Source: Nocardia sp. NBC_01503 (lineage in GTDB: Bacteria > Actinomycetota > Actinomycetes > Mycobacteriales > Mycobacteriaceae). From it: a stretch of DNA of 64,000 bases. The stretch covers positions 7,564,001 through 7,628,000 of the forward strand of contig NZ_CP109596.1 in the NCBI RefSeq assembly GCF_036327755.1. Direction: 5' to 3'. Position numbers and translations under genes: made by a program. The notes under the pieces were generated by a model. It saw only the letters and a list, made by a program, of their open reading frames with translations. It did not search any database and was not told the DNA's origin. Below, one piece after another: positions 8,396-17,327 of this stretch; the stretch's first letter is position 1, and each line of letters opens with the position of its first letter.

Positions 8396-9319
8396 ATGCC
8401 AACACCTGCCCGCGTAGCTCAGCTCCCCACGGACGTGACCGCCATTGCCGAGACCTGCCTCGAATTGCGGGCGGGCGCACTCGAAGTGGCGGTCAGCGCA
8501 CGGCGGCTACTGGAGGCGCTCTCCGCGGTCGACACCACGCTCGGCACGGCGGCACCCGGTACCGAGCCCCTCACACCGGCGGCGGCCCTACTCGCGGGAC
8601 ATCCGGCAACGACATCCACCGGCCCGCACGGCATGGCGATCGAGACGGCGTATTACGTACTGGCACTCGGCATTCCGGCGCATCCGGGTGAACGGCACCC
8701 AGCCGTGGATGGGGATTTGGTGGCGCGACGGCGACTGCGCTGCATACAGGCCGAACTGGGATCGCGATGTGCGGACAAGGCACTGTGGGTCCTCGGCCCC
8801 GACGGCGGGACGGTACTGATTCCGGAATCCGCCACGGCGGCAACCGAACTCGACGCGATCGTCACCGGTTTGGCCGCCGTGGCACAGGTGGCGCTGACCG
8901 CCACCGTCATACCCGCGCCGACGCCCGGCATTCCCGGCGCGGCCGAGCAGGCGCATGAGCTGCTCGACATCGTGCACCGGCTCCAGTGCGAACCGGGCCT
9001 GTACCGGTTCGACGATCTGGCCATGGAGTATCAGCTCACCCGCCCCGGTCCGGGCCGGGAATACCTTGGCGCACTGCTGGATCCGCTGGACGAGTACCCC
9101 GAGCTGCTCGAGACGCTGCGCCGTCATCTGGGCAATGACCTGAATCGGCGGCGCACCGCGCGCGGGCTCGGGGTGCACGCCAATACCATCGACTATCGGT
9201 TGAAGCGGATCGGACAGTTAACCGGCTTCGACCCCGCTCAGTCGGCGGGGCTGTGGTACCTGCGCTCGGCGCTGGTGGCGCGCACCTATCGGGCCGCCGG
9301 TGAACATGCGCCACAGTAG
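8396..9319 (+). CDS. PucR/CdaR-type helix-turn-helix regulator
   Basis: A 307-residue transcription factor. The C-terminal helix-turn-helix (about 255-300) has the PucR signature: LRRHLGNDLNRRRTARGLGVHANTIDYRLKRIGQLTG, in which the conserved HANTIDYRLKRI recognition helix is easy to see. The N-terminal two thirds look like the GGDEF-like/CdaR sensor part; no GAF or PAS motif is obvious. GGAG lies 6 bases before ATG 8396, which decides the start over the GTG at 8384. The gene is divergent from the SGNH/tetR pair, and its last 102 bases overlap the end of the convergent lipase gene. Its target is not clear. Confidence 0.8.
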   Translation: MPTPARVAQLPTDVTAIAETCLELRAGALEVAVSARRLLEALSAVDTTLGTAAPGTEPLTPAAALLAGHPATTSTGPHGMAIETAYYVLALGIPAHPGERHPAVDGDLVARRRLRCIQAELGSRCADKALWVLGPDGGTVLIPESATAATELDAIVTGLAAVAQVALTATVIPAPTPGIPGAAEQAHELLDIVHRLQCEPGLYRFDDLAMEYQLTRPGPGREYLGALLDPLDEYPELLETLRRHLGNDLNRRRTARGLGVHANTIDYRLKRIGQLTGFDPAQSAGLWYLRSALVARTYRAAGEHAPQ

Positions 9320-10537
9320 GGCGGCGAAATCCCGGTGCTGTGGTCGCGCGCGATCCGACAGTGCCACCGACCACACCGTCCGCACCCCGGGCGGATCCGG
9401 TGCCACCCCGTCGAATCGGTCGGCGAGCCAGTCGATCATGGCCGGTGCGCCCAGGAATTGCAGTGGCAGATGCATACTCAACCGATCGCGCACGTAGTGC
9501 ACGTGTGCGCCGTGCTCGAGATATCTGTCCACGTGCGCGTCGATATCGGCGACCGCGATCACCTCGTCATTGACGGCCTGCAGAATCAGCATCGGCATGA
9601 CGGGAGCCTGTGCACCGGGCCGGATTTCGGCCAGCACCGCCAGTAGTTCGGGCTCGGCGAGCATGGCCGCCAGCCCCGCCCGGGTATGCCGATCCGCGTC
9701 GCGACCGGCGAAGCGCGCCAGCAGCGGAAAGGTGGCACTGTGCTCCGCCCGCGCGAGCAGCGTCCGGAACCGCTCCGAAAGATGGTCGCGCAGCAGGTGT
9801 TCCAGCTGCGGATAGGCACGAGCCAATCCGGCGGTGAACACCATGGCGAAGCCCGCGAAAGGCGAACCGTTCAATCGGACGAAAGCATTTGCCGGATCGC
9901 CCACCGGCGATCCCGCGACCGCGCCGACGATATCGAGTTCGGGCGCGTATTCGCCCGCCTGCTCGGCCGCCCAGGCCGTGGCCAGACCACCACCGGAGTA
10001 GCCCCACAGGCCGATCGGCGTCCCGGCGTGCAACCCGAGTGGAGCGAAGCGCAGGGCGGCACGGACCCCGTCCAGTGCCCGATAGCCGGGTTCCTTAGCC
10101 GCGCCGAAATGACCACCGAGGCCCTCGTGATCGGGCACCGACACCGCCCAACCCCGAGACAGCGCGCTGGCGATGAGCGGGAACTCCAGCTGCGGAATGG
10201 AGCCGAGCGCCCGCGCTCCATGCCGTAATGCGTAGGAGGGGAAGCACTTCGACGCGATCGCATCGATCGCACACTGGAAGGACAGCAGCGGCCGCGGCGT
10301 CCCTGGATCGGCACCCCACGGCAGCAGCACCGTGGTGACCGCGGCCTCGGGCCGCCCGGACAGGTCGGTGCTGCGATACAGCAACTGCCAGGCCGAGATC
10401 CGCTGCGGCACCCGGCCGAACAACCCGACGCGCACCGCACGCGAGCGCAGTATGGTGCCGGGTTCGATTCCGCTCAATGGTTCCTCGGTGCGGTAGAACG
10501 GATCCCGGTCCGGTAGCAGAGGTTCAGAGGTGCCCAT
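9218..10537 (-). CDS. Secretory-lipase-family alpha/beta hydrolase
   Basis: A 439-residue lipase of the type seen in fungal secretory lipases and Nocardia/Mycobacterium Lip proteins. It has the nucleophile elbow GLWGYSGGGLATAWAAE, an Asp segment MLILQAVNDEVI, and a His in DRLSMHLPLQFLGAP. No strong signal peptide is visible from the chosen ATG, which overlaps the end of the upstream lipase gene by 14 bases; translational coupling is likely. The conserved part ends near DWLADRFDG, about 60 residues before the stop. The extra tail is basic and runs 102 bases into the convergent PucR gene. Either the tail is real or an old stop was lost. It probably hydrolyses acylglycerols or other long-chain esters. 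Confidence 0.8.
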   Translation of the reverse strand: MGTSEPLLPDRDPFYRTEEPLSGIEPGTILRSRAVRVGLFGRVPQRISAWQLLYRSTDLSGRPEAAVTTVLLPWGADPGTPRPLLSFQCAIDAIASKCFPSYALRHGARALGSIPQLEFPLIASALSRGWAVSVPDHEGLGGHFGAAKEPGYRALDGVRAALRFAPLGLHAGTPIGLWGYSGGGLATAWAAEQAGEYAPELDIVGAVAGSPVGDPANAFVRLNGSPFAGFAMVFTAGLARAYPQLEHLLRDHLSERFRTLLARAEHSATFPLLARFAGRDADRHTRAGLAAMLAEPELLAVLAEIRPGAQAPVMPMLILQAVNDEVIAVADIDAHVDRYLEHGAHVHYVRDRLSMHLPLQFLGAPAMIDWLADRFDGVAPDPPGVRTVWSVALSDRARPQHRDFAALLWRMFTGGPIGARHQRRAQVPQPRRLSGVEAG

Positions 10538-11555
10538 CGCCACCGACCACCCAGGGGTTGAAGGTGCACTCCAGGTCCTGATGCGCGGCCGGGTCCAAGG
10601 CGCGCAACACAATCGACGCGGCCCGCGGCGAGTACAGGATGGTCAGGTGATCCGACAGATCCGCCTCGCAATCCTGTTGCAGGGTCACATTGTCGACGGT
10701 CGCATCGGGTCCCGGCGTCAGGAAGGTCCACTCGTACGGGTTGGAGACCTCGTCGTGCCGGGTGCCGATGGAGGTGTACTCCACGCCGGGCACGGTGTCG
10801 CCGTTGGCATTCAGGGTTTTGTAGAACGGTGAGCCCACGGTCTGCTCGATATTCGACACCCCCAGCAGCGGCTCGTAGAAGCCGAGAATATTCACTCCCA
10901 TATCGGTGATCCAGCGTCCGAGCGAGGCGATACCGTCCAGCGAGGTGCCGTGGCTGGTCGCACCCAGGGTGACAACCTTGCGGATCTTCCCCGCTCCGCC
11001 TTCGAATTTCAGATATTGGCTGGCGACCGGCCCGCCCTGCGAATGCGCGACCACATCGACCTGTGCGGCCCCGGTCGCCGCCAGCACCCGATCCACGAAC
11101 CGCGCCAACTGTTCGGCCGAATCCTCCATCAGCCCGACGCCATAGCGCCCCGGAAGGATCGCGCCGATGCCGCCGCCGTTCAACACGCCTTGGCGGCCGT
11201 AGTTGAAGGCGTAGACGCACACTCCGGCGCGAGCGATGCGCGGGGACAGGTACGCGAAGCTGTCATAGGTGTTCAACCAGGTACCGTGCAGCAGCACCAC
11301 CGGGCGTGGATGCGCGGCGCTCGGTCTGCAATTCCAGTCATTGGCCCCCGGTGGCGCGACATCGGGATGCAGGAGCCCGTAGCCGAAAGCGGCCATGAAA
11401 GCGGAGGTCTCCGGACCGGTCCCACTGGTATCGGAGGCGATACTGGTCAGGCCCGCTGCCGGCTCCGAATGCGCCGGACCGCCCGCGACCGTCACCCCGA
11501 TCGCGGTGACCCCCGCGCATATGACACTTCCGAGTACTCGCACTATGGGCTTCAT
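10524..11555 (-). CDS. Secreted triacylglycerol lipase (lipase class 2 / EstA-like)
   Basis: A 343-residue exported lipase. The N-terminus has a basic start and a hydrophobic Sec signal (ending near VAGGPAHSEPA). The oxyanion motif PVVLLHGTW is followed by VDVVAHSQGGPVASQYL with the nucleophile Ser in AHSQGG, an Asp in the TSIGTRHDEV segment, and a His in CEADLSDHLTILYSPRA. This layout, with a C-x-x-D-L-S-D-H ending, is that of actinobacterial extracellular lipases related to Bacillus LipA. AGGAGAGG lies 4 bases upstream of ATG 11555; an ATG-like start 81 bases further up is excluded because it would bury the signal peptide. It is the first of two overlapping lipase genes and lies downstream of a TetR gene on the same strand. 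Confidence 0.9.
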   Translation of the reverse strand: MKPIVRVLGSVICAGVTAIGVTVAGGPAHSEPAAGLTSIASDTSGTGPETSAFMAAFGYGLLHPDVAPPGANDWNCRPSAAHPRPVVLLHGTWLNTYDSFAYLSPRIARAGVCVYAFNYGRQGVLNGGGIGAILPGRYGVGLMEDSAEQLARFVDRVLAATGAAQVDVVAHSQGGPVASQYLKFEGGAGKIRKVVTLGATSHGTSLDGIASLGRWITDMGVNILGFYEPLLGVSNIEQTVGSPFYKTLNANGDTVPGVEYTSIGTRHDEVSNPYEWTFLTPGPDATVDNVTLQQDCEADLSDHLTILYSPRAASIVLRALDPAAHQDLECTFNPWVVGGDGHL

Positions 11556-11684
11556 CGCACCTCTCCTACGTCTAATTCCCTTGTGACAGTAGGTTTCTGG
11601 TGTGTCCGGTGTCACTGCGCCTGTGTCAGATGACAAATCGGAGCGCGAGCGCGACCCCGGCGTTTGTGCTGCGGTACAGCCCGT

Positions 11685-12338
11685 TCACTCCGGTGTCCGC
11701 ACCAGCGCGATGGCGGTGCGGGTGAACAGCGGTGACAGCGAAGGCAATTGGCTGGCGTCCCGCTCGTGCAGACACGCGCGCACCCGGTCGTCGATACCCC
11801 CGAGCAGCATATCGATCAACTCCGGATCCGGATCGCCGGAGAGTTCACCATCGCGAACCCCGATCCGCGCCACCGCCAGAATGTATTCGGCGAACCGCCG
11901 GTGCACCCGCGCGCGATGCGCCACCAGCCCCGGCCCCGCGGCCAGGGTCTCCACATACAGCGCCCGGGTCGCCTCCGGTTGCGCGGCGAGCACGGCCAGG
12001 TAGATGTCGAAGGAGATCCGCACCCGGTCCGCGAAGTTCACCCCGACCAGACCGGTCACGGTGTCCTGCAATTGATCCAGCGCGGTGTTCACCGCCAGGT
12101 CGTAGGCGGCGGCGAAGCATTCGTCCTTGCCGCCGAAGACGGCGTAGAAGGTGCGGCGCGCCACCTGTGCGCGGCTGACGATATCGGCGACCGTGGTGGC
12201 GGCGTACCCCAACTCCCCCACCGCGTCCAGCACGGCCACGCAGAGCCGCTGAAACTGCGAGTTCTCCACCTGCTCCCGGCTCAGCCCATGCCGTCCGCGC
12301 GGCAATGGCCCCGGCACCCCCACACCCTCCACACTCAC
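11685..12338 (-). CDS. TetR-family transcriptional regulator
   Basis: A 217-residue TetR protein. The helix-turn-helix lies at about 45-70 (YAATTVADIVSRAQVARRTFYAVFGGKDECF), a textbook TetR signature. The C-terminal half is a helical ligand-binding domain with no recognisable ligand. It is 129 bases upstream of the two lipase genes and in the same direction, so it may control them; the same layout of TetR with lipase genes is frequent in Nocardia. I see no strong palindrome in the 129-base gap. Confidence 0.88.
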   Translation of the reverse strand: MSVEGVGVPGPLPRGRHGLSREQVENSQFQRLCVAVLDAVGELGYAATTVADIVSRAQVARRTFYAVFGGKDECFAAAYDLAVNTALDQLQDTVTGLVGVNFADRVRISFDIYLAVLAAQPEATRALYVETLAAGPGLVAHRARVHRRFAEYILAVARIGVRDGELSGDPDPELIDMLLGGIDDRVRACLHERDASQLPSLSPLFTRTAIALVRTPE

Positions 12339-12613
12339 GCCGCCAACAATATGGCCTCGACTCGCACGCCGGGTCGGGACTACCGCTCGAGCCGGTACCC
12401 GGGACGGCTCGTCCAGCTCGCGGTGTCCCGTTCCACAGGTTCGATCGCGCGTGATTCCCGGGCGTGACCGGCAAGTTCGGGCCGACGATTCACCGGCCGG
12501 ACGCGTGACGGCGGTGAAAACTCGATTGCCGGGCTCGGGCGTGGGCTCGTATCGTTCGCGGTCGAAGCTGGTCCGCCGGGGAGGTCGGCGGACGAATCAT
12601 CAGGAGTTCGAGT

Positions 12614-13360
12614 TTGGCAGTGCGTTTGGCCTGGGGCGTAATCGCCGATCGGGGTCGAGGAGTCTGGCTGGCCGAGACCGGGGAGCGGGTGGACGCCAGG
12701 GACCACGAACTGCCCGCGGGCGCGGCGGTCGTACTGGGAGATTTGGAACAGCTGTGCGCCGAGGCCCTCGACAGCAATCGCGTGGGGCTGGCGGAGCTGT
12801 GGTCGGCGGTGAACAATCGCCCTCTGGTCGCCACCCTCGCGGCTTTGGACCCGGCTCTGCTCGCGCGGTATCCCCGGCTGCACGCTTTGACGGCCGATGC
12901 GCCGTTGCCCTCGAAGGTATTGCGCGAGTTGGTGAGAGCCCCCGAACTCGCCGTTGCGCGCTCCATGGATCTGGTCTCGCTGCGGCTGCGTGGCGTGATC
13001 GCCCACATGGCCATGACCGACGATCCGGTCTTCGCCCGCGCGCTCACCCGGCGGCCCAGCCCGGAGGTGATCTGCCCGTTCGCGATCGCGATCACCTCCG
13101 CGGCCGAGCGGCCCTACCCGGTCGCCGCGATCTCCGAACCGAGCGCTGTCACCGTGACCGGATTCCCGGCCACGGCGCTGAATGCCCCCGAGGGACCGTG
13201 GGAGCGGCACCTGCCCGCCGCCACCGAATTCGGCGGTGGCATCGAGCGATTCTGGGAGCAGACCGCCGAAACCGGTGTGCTGGTGCCGAACTCATGGCTG
13301 AGCACCGGCGGGTGGCAGGGACTCTGGGGCCGGTCGTGGTCCCACACCGCCTTGGTTTGA
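12614..13360 (+). CDS. Hypothetical protein, family not recognised
   Basis: A 248-residue protein with no signal peptide, no membrane helix and no motif I can place. It is rich in Ala, Leu and Glu, has two cysteines in its sequence (one in EQLCAEAL), and its N-terminal half looks mainly helical. Codon third positions are strongly G/C, as in its neighbours, and it is a real gene by that measure. The start is taken as TTG 12614 because AGGAG lies 7 bases upstream; a GTG two codons later would also do. It is divergent from the TetR gene across a 275-base gap and ends 1 base before the stop of the convergent isochorismatase-like gene. Confidence 0.7.
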   Translation: MAVRLAWGVIADRGRGVWLAETGERVDARDHELPAGAAVVLGDLEQLCAEALDSNRVGLAELWSAVNNRPLVATLAALDPALLARYPRLHALTADAPLPSKVLRELVRAPELAVARSMDLVSLRLRGVIAHMAMTDDPVFARALTRRPSPEVICPFAIAITSAAERPYPVAAISEPSAVTVTGFPATALNAPEGPWERHLPAATEFGGGIERFWEQTAETGVLVPNSWLSTGGWQGLWGRSWSHTALV

Positions 13361-13361
13361 G

Positions 13362-13943
13362 CTATCGGGCTTGGAGCTCTTCGAGGATTTGGTCCGTGCG
13401 CGCCACCAGGCCGAGGCGGGGGAAGATCTTGGTGGTGGCGTGCTCATGGGAGGCGAGGTCGCGGTCGGCGGTCGCGTCTTCGACGACCACGACGTGATAG
13501 CCGTGTTCATGGGCGGCGCGGGCGCTGGATTCGACGCCGATGCTGGTGGAGATGCCGGTCAGCACGATCTCGGTAATGCCGCGGCGGCGCAGTTGCAGGT
13601 CGAGTTCGGTGCCGTAGAAGGCGCCCCACTGCCGCTTGGTGATCCGGATGTCGGTGGGCTGGACCTCCAGCTCCTCGATGATCTCGTCCCAGCCCTCGGG
13701 GTAGGCAACACCCTTGGGCATCGGGTTGGTGATCCGCCCGGGGGCCGCGTCCACACCGTCGGCCGAGAAGGACACCCGCACCAGGACGACGGGCAGGTCG
13801 TGCGCGCGGAAGGCGCGGGCCAGCGCGACGGAGTTCTTCACCACGACGTCACTGCTGTGCGGCAGGGTCGGCATACCGACCACGCCGCGCTGTAGATCGA
13901 TGATGACCAGGGCTGTGCGCGGGTCCAGCAGTGTCGATGACAA
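13362..13943 (-). CDS. Isochorismatase-family hydrolase (cysteine-less active site)
   Basis: A 193-residue protein of the isochorismatase-like fold. The first catalytic residue is Asp in ALVIIDLQRGVVG, the second is Lys in RITKRQWGAFYGTELD, and the usual cysteine loop reads TGISTSIGVESSARAA, with Gly where nicotinamidases and N-carbamoylsarcosine amidases have the nucleophilic Cys. Gly at that place is also found in true isochorismatases (EntB, PhzD), which open a vinyl ether without a nucleophile, so an amidase role is unlikely. No siderophore or phenazine genes are nearby. The start is a TTG at 13943 with AGGA-type ribosome site 7-8 bases upstream; the first ATG would remove the catalytic Asp. 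Confidence 0.85.
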   Translation of the reverse strand: MSSTLLDPRTALVIIDLQRGVVGMPTLPHSSDVVVKNSVALARAFRAHDLPVVLVRVSFSADGVDAAPGRITNPMPKGVAYPEGWDEIIEELEVQPTDIRITKRQWGAFYGTELDLQLRRRGITEIVLTGISTSIGVESSARAAHEHGYHVVVVEDATADRDLASHEHATTKIFPRLGLVARTDQILEELQAR

Positions 13944-14104
13944 GAGGCGATTCCTTTTCCGAGAGGGTCCGGCAGGCGCTGCGCGGGCGAGCCCGCCCTT
14001 CGAAATTAGCACCGAATGCTGTGACCGATTTCCGCCGGTCCCGAGCCTCCCGCTGCGGCAGATTGGACTCCGGAACCAGCACATTCACGCGAGAGGAACG
14101 ATCG

Positions 14105-14833
14105 ATGACGGTGACCACAGCGACGCCGGCAACTCGCGCCGAGCGCGTCGCCGACCAGGACTGGCCCGCGCTCACCACCGAGCTGGACGAGTACGGGCAC
14201 GCACTCATGGGCCCGCTGCTGACTCCGCGCGAATGCCGCGAACTCGTGAACCTGTACGAACGGGAACAGCACTTCCGTTCCACCATCGATATGGCCCGCC
14301 ATCGCTTCGGCTCCGGTGAGTACCGCTACTTCACCCACGACCTACCGGATCCGATCCGCGAACTACGCGCCGCCCTGTATCCGAAACTGCTTCCCATCGC
14401 CCAGGATTGGGCCGCCCGACTGCGCCGCCCCGGCACCTGGCCGCACCGACTGGAGGACTGGATCAGCCAGTGTCACAACGCCGGACAGACCAAGTCGTCC
14501 CAGATCCTGCTCCGCTACACCGGCGGTGACTGGAACGCCCTGCACCGAGATCTCTTCGGCGACATGATCTTTCCGCTCCAGGTGGCGATCGGCCTCGACG
14601 TCCCCGGCGTGGACTACACCGGCGGCGAATTCCTCATGGTCGAGCAGCGCCCGCGCGCCCAATCCCGGGGCTCGGCCATCGCTCTCCCCCAGGGGCACGG
14701 CCTCATCTTCACCACCCGTGATCGTCCGATCCGCAGTGTGCGCGGCTGGTCGGCCGCGCCCATGCGGCATGGGGTGAGTACGGTCCGCTCGGGTCACCGC
14801 CACACCCTGGGTCTGGTCTTCCACGATGCCTGA
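14105..14833 (+). CDS. 2-oxoglutarate/Fe(II)-dependent oxygenase
   Basis: A 242-residue enzyme with a double-stranded beta-helix core. The facial triad is visible: H-x-D in NALHRDLFGDM (about residues 141-143), a distal His in PMRHGVSTV, and the 2-oxoglutarate-binding Arg ten residues later in GHRHTLGLVFHD. Such enzymes couple decarboxylation of 2-oxoglutarate to hydroxylation of a protein, nucleic-acid or small-molecule substrate. The substrate here is unknown; the compact size and the late H/R block resemble prolyl-hydroxylase-like bacterial proteins. GAGAGG lies 8-9 bases before ATG 14105. It is divergent from the isochorismatase-like gene with a 160-base shared promoter region. Confidence 0.85.
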   Translation: MTVTTATPATRAERVADQDWPALTTELDEYGHALMGPLLTPRECRELVNLYEREQHFRSTIDMARHRFGSGEYRYFTHDLPDPIRELRAALYPKLLPIAQDWAARLRRPGTWPHRLEDWISQCHNAGQTKSSQILLRYTGGDWNALHRDLFGDMIFPLQVAIGLDVPGVDYTGGEFLMVEQRPRAQSRGSAIALPQGHGLIFTTRDRPIRSVRGWSAAPMRHGVSTVRSGHRHTLGLVFHDA

Positions 14834-15078
14834 AACCGGAACCGCCTGATACACGAACTCCGGGTCCGCCGCCATCCGAATAATCGCTATTCTCGAGCCG
14901 CGAGGTTTCCCGGCTATTCTCCTCCGCTGAATCGGAATTTCACCCGCCGGATGATATTGCTCGGGTACCTGAAAACTGTGCCTCAGCAATTGAATCCGAC
15001 TGGTTGGATCTCGATCGACACAACCCACCCGCTCCCGTACCATCGCCCTACCGGGAGCAGAGCCGGTGAAACGGGGGC

Positions 15079-16356
15079 ATGGGTGTGAGGAGTCGGCTAC
15101 CGACTGCCATCCGCAATGGTGCGGAGTGGGCGCGGCGTTTCGCGCGAACGGCGCCGGGGGTACTGAGTGCGGTGGTCGTCGGACTGGTGGCGCTCAGCGT
15201 GATTTCGGGGTTGGTATGCGCGAATCAGCTCAGCGAGAAGCTGACTCGGCGCGATACCGTCTTGACGCACTCCGAACCGCTCGCCAATGCCGCACAGCGA
15301 CTGTATGTCGCGCTCTCCGCGGCCGATGCCACCGCGTCCTCGGCATTCCTGTCCGGCAATGTCGAATCACCGGATGTGCGAACGCGATACCGGCAGGCCC
15401 TCGCCGATGCGGCGGCCGCACTGGCCGAGGCCACCACCGGCGCCTCCGATCAGCAGACCCGGGATATCGTGGCGAACATCTCCGCCGACCTGCCCACCTA
15501 CACCGGGCTGGTCGAGGCGGCGCGCGCCAATAACCGGCAGGGCCTGCCGGTGGGGTCGGCGTATCTGCGGCAGGCGTCCGCGCTCATGCAGAACTCGGTG
15601 CTGCCCGATGCCGAACGGCTACAAAAGAATCGGCTCACGCACCTGCGCGATGACCAGCGCGATATCTCCACGCTGCCGCTGCTGAGCGTGATCCTGCTGC
15701 TGGTGCTGCTGCTGGCTTTCGTCGCCGGTTCGGTGGTGCTGCTGCGGCACACCAATCGCCGAATCAACCTCGGTGTCGGCACCGCGGCGGGTGCGACGGT
15801 GCTGGCGCTGCTCTGGATAGTCATCGCCTCGATCGCCGCGACCGGTGTGATCGACACCGGTTCCGACGGTGCGACCGCACGCTTCGAAACCCTTTCCCGG
15901 ATAAGAATCCTCGCGCAGCAGGCCCGCACCGAGGAGACCCTGCAGCTCATTATTCGCGGTGATATCAACGACAGCGAAAACCGCTTCGGCACCAAGGTCA
16001 ATGAGCTGAGCGACCACCTGACCACGGTGACGGATGCGAATTCGCCTGCCGCCACGGCCTTCTCCACCTGGCAGGCCGGGCACAACACCGAGGTCAAGGC
16101 GTATCAGGCCAATGACTACAACGGTGCGGTGACCCAGGCCATCGGCGGTGCGCCGGGCAGCTCCGCGACCCGCTTCGCCGCCCTGGACGACGCCTTGCGC
16201 ACCGAACTCGACACCACCAGACAACAGGTCCGCGACGGCGTGGACGGTGCCGGCGGCGCATTCCAGCTGAGTCAGTTCGGCACGCTGCTCCTGCTGATCG
16301 CGGCGGCAGCGGCCACGGCGGGCGGCATCTGGCCGCGATTGAAGGAGTTCTTGTGA
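15079..16356 (+). CDS. glnX: GlnX-like integral membrane sensor protein
   Basis: A 425-residue membrane protein with four hydrophobic segments (about 26-48, 198-222, 236-260 and 402-418) and two extracytoplasmic helical domains between them. Each domain resembles a four-helix sensor bundle. In mycobacteria GlnX is the membrane partner that couples the lipoprotein GlnH to the kinase PknG, and the gene order glnX-glnH-pknG is conserved here, which supports the name. It starts a run of seven genes that overlap or nearly touch. Its last bases (GTGA) contain the start codon of glnH. The 245-base gap before it should carry the operon promoter. Confidence 0.85.
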   Translation: MGVRSRLPTAIRNGAEWARRFARTAPGVLSAVVVGLVALSVISGLVCANQLSEKLTRRDTVLTHSEPLANAAQRLYVALSAADATASSAFLSGNVESPDVRTRYRQALADAAAALAEATTGASDQQTRDIVANISADLPTYTGLVEAARANNRQGLPVGSAYLRQASALMQNSVLPDAERLQKNRLTHLRDDQRDISTLPLLSVILLLVLLLAFVAGSVVLLRHTNRRINLGVGTAAGATVLALLWIVIASIAATGVIDTGSDGATARFETLSRIRILAQQARTEETLQLIIRGDINDSENRFGTKVNELSDHLTTVTDANSPAATAFSTWQAGHNTEVKAYQANDYNGAVTQAIGGAPGSSATRFAALDDALRTELDTTRQQVRDGVDGAGGAFQLSQFGTLLLLIAAAAATAGGIWPRLKEFL

Positions 16357-17321
16357 GCGCGCGCCCGCGAATGCTGTTGCTGGCCACCGTGGCCGTGCTC
16401 GCCGCCGGATGCGGGCAGACCCCGGACGCCCCGCCGATGCGATTGACCGCGGAGAATCAGCTGCCACCGGGGGCCGAGACCGTTACCAGCGCACTCGATC
16501 AGCTCGGTTCCGGCTGCGGCGATCCGATCGCGAGCCTGCGGCCGGGAGCGCAGCCCAGCCCGGGGAGTATGCCGGCCGGGTCCGCCATGGCGAAGATCGT
16601 TCAGAATGGCAAACTGCGCGTCGGAGTCGATCAGAACTCGTTCATGTTCGGCTACCGTAATCCGGCCAGTGGACGGATCGAGGGCTTCGATATCGATATC
16701 GCCCGGGAGATCGCCCGGGATATCTTCGGCGATCCGGACCGGATCGAACTGACCCCCATCGTCTCCGCGCGGCGTGTGCCCGCATTGCAGAACGCGGAGG
16801 TCGACATCGTGGTGCAGACGCTCTCGCCGACCTGTGAACGCCGCAAGGCCATCGAATTCTCCACCAGCTACTTCGAATCCGATCAGCGGCTGCTGGTGGC
16901 GAACAACTCCGGTATCAACTCCACCACGGACCTGGTGGGCAAGCGAGTTTGCGGCGTCAAAGGCACAACTACGTTGGGAGCGATCCTGGCGGTACCGCAG
17001 AAGCCTACCGTTATTGCCATGAACAACTGGCTGGACTGCCTCACCGCGCTGCAGCAGGCGCAGGTCGATGCCGCCAGCACCGATATCCCGATCCTGCACG
17101 GGCTGCAGGAGCAGGATCCGAACCTGCGGATAGTGGGCGAGCCACTCGCGACGGACACCTACGCGGTCGGCATCGGACAGAACGCGAAGGATCTGGTGCG
17201 CTTCGTCAACGGTGTGCTGGAACGGGTGCGCGGTGACGGCACCTGGCAGCGGTTGTACGCCAATCGGCTGTCCGCACTCGGGCCCGCGCCGACGCCGCCC
17301 TCGGCCAAGTATCTGGGGTGA
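16353..17321 (+). CDS. glnH: GlnH, amino-acid-binding lipoprotein
   Basis: A 322-residue extracytoplasmic solute-binding protein of family 3. It has a lipoprotein signal with lipobox LAAGC (Cys about residue 19-20). The binding domain starts at LRVGVDQNSFMFGYRNPASGRIEGFDIDIAREIA, which is the typical family signature, and continues with ...NAEVDIVVQTLSPTCERRKAIEFSTSYF. In mycobacteria GlnH binds Asp, Glu or Asn and passes the signal through GlnX to PknG rather than feeding a transporter; no ABC permease or ATPase gene is found here, which fits that sensing role. The start is a GTG overlapping the glnX stop. Confidence 0.9.
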   Translation: MSARPRMLLLATVAVLAAGCGQTPDAPPMRLTAENQLPPGAETVTSALDQLGSGCGDPIASLRPGAQPSPGSMPAGSAMAKIVQNGKLRVGVDQNSFMFGYRNPASGRIEGFDIDIAREIARDIFGDPDRIELTPIVSARRVPALQNAEVDIVVQTLSPTCERRKAIEFSTSYFESDQRLLVANNSGINSTTDLVGKRVCGVKGTTTLGAILAVPQKPTVIAMNNWLDCLTALQQAQVDAASTDIPILHGLQEQDPNLRIVGEPLATDTYAVGIGQNAKDLVRFVNGVLERVRGDGTWQRLYANRLSALGPAPTPPSAKYLG

Positions 17322-17327
17322 ACGGCC

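Noticed and set aside
12451..13497. Plus-strand frame of 348 residues overlapping the unknown protein and the isochorismatase-like gene
   Set aside because: The product is very Arg/Gly-rich, typical of an out-of-frame read in high-GC DNA; the other frame has a ribosome site and normal composition.
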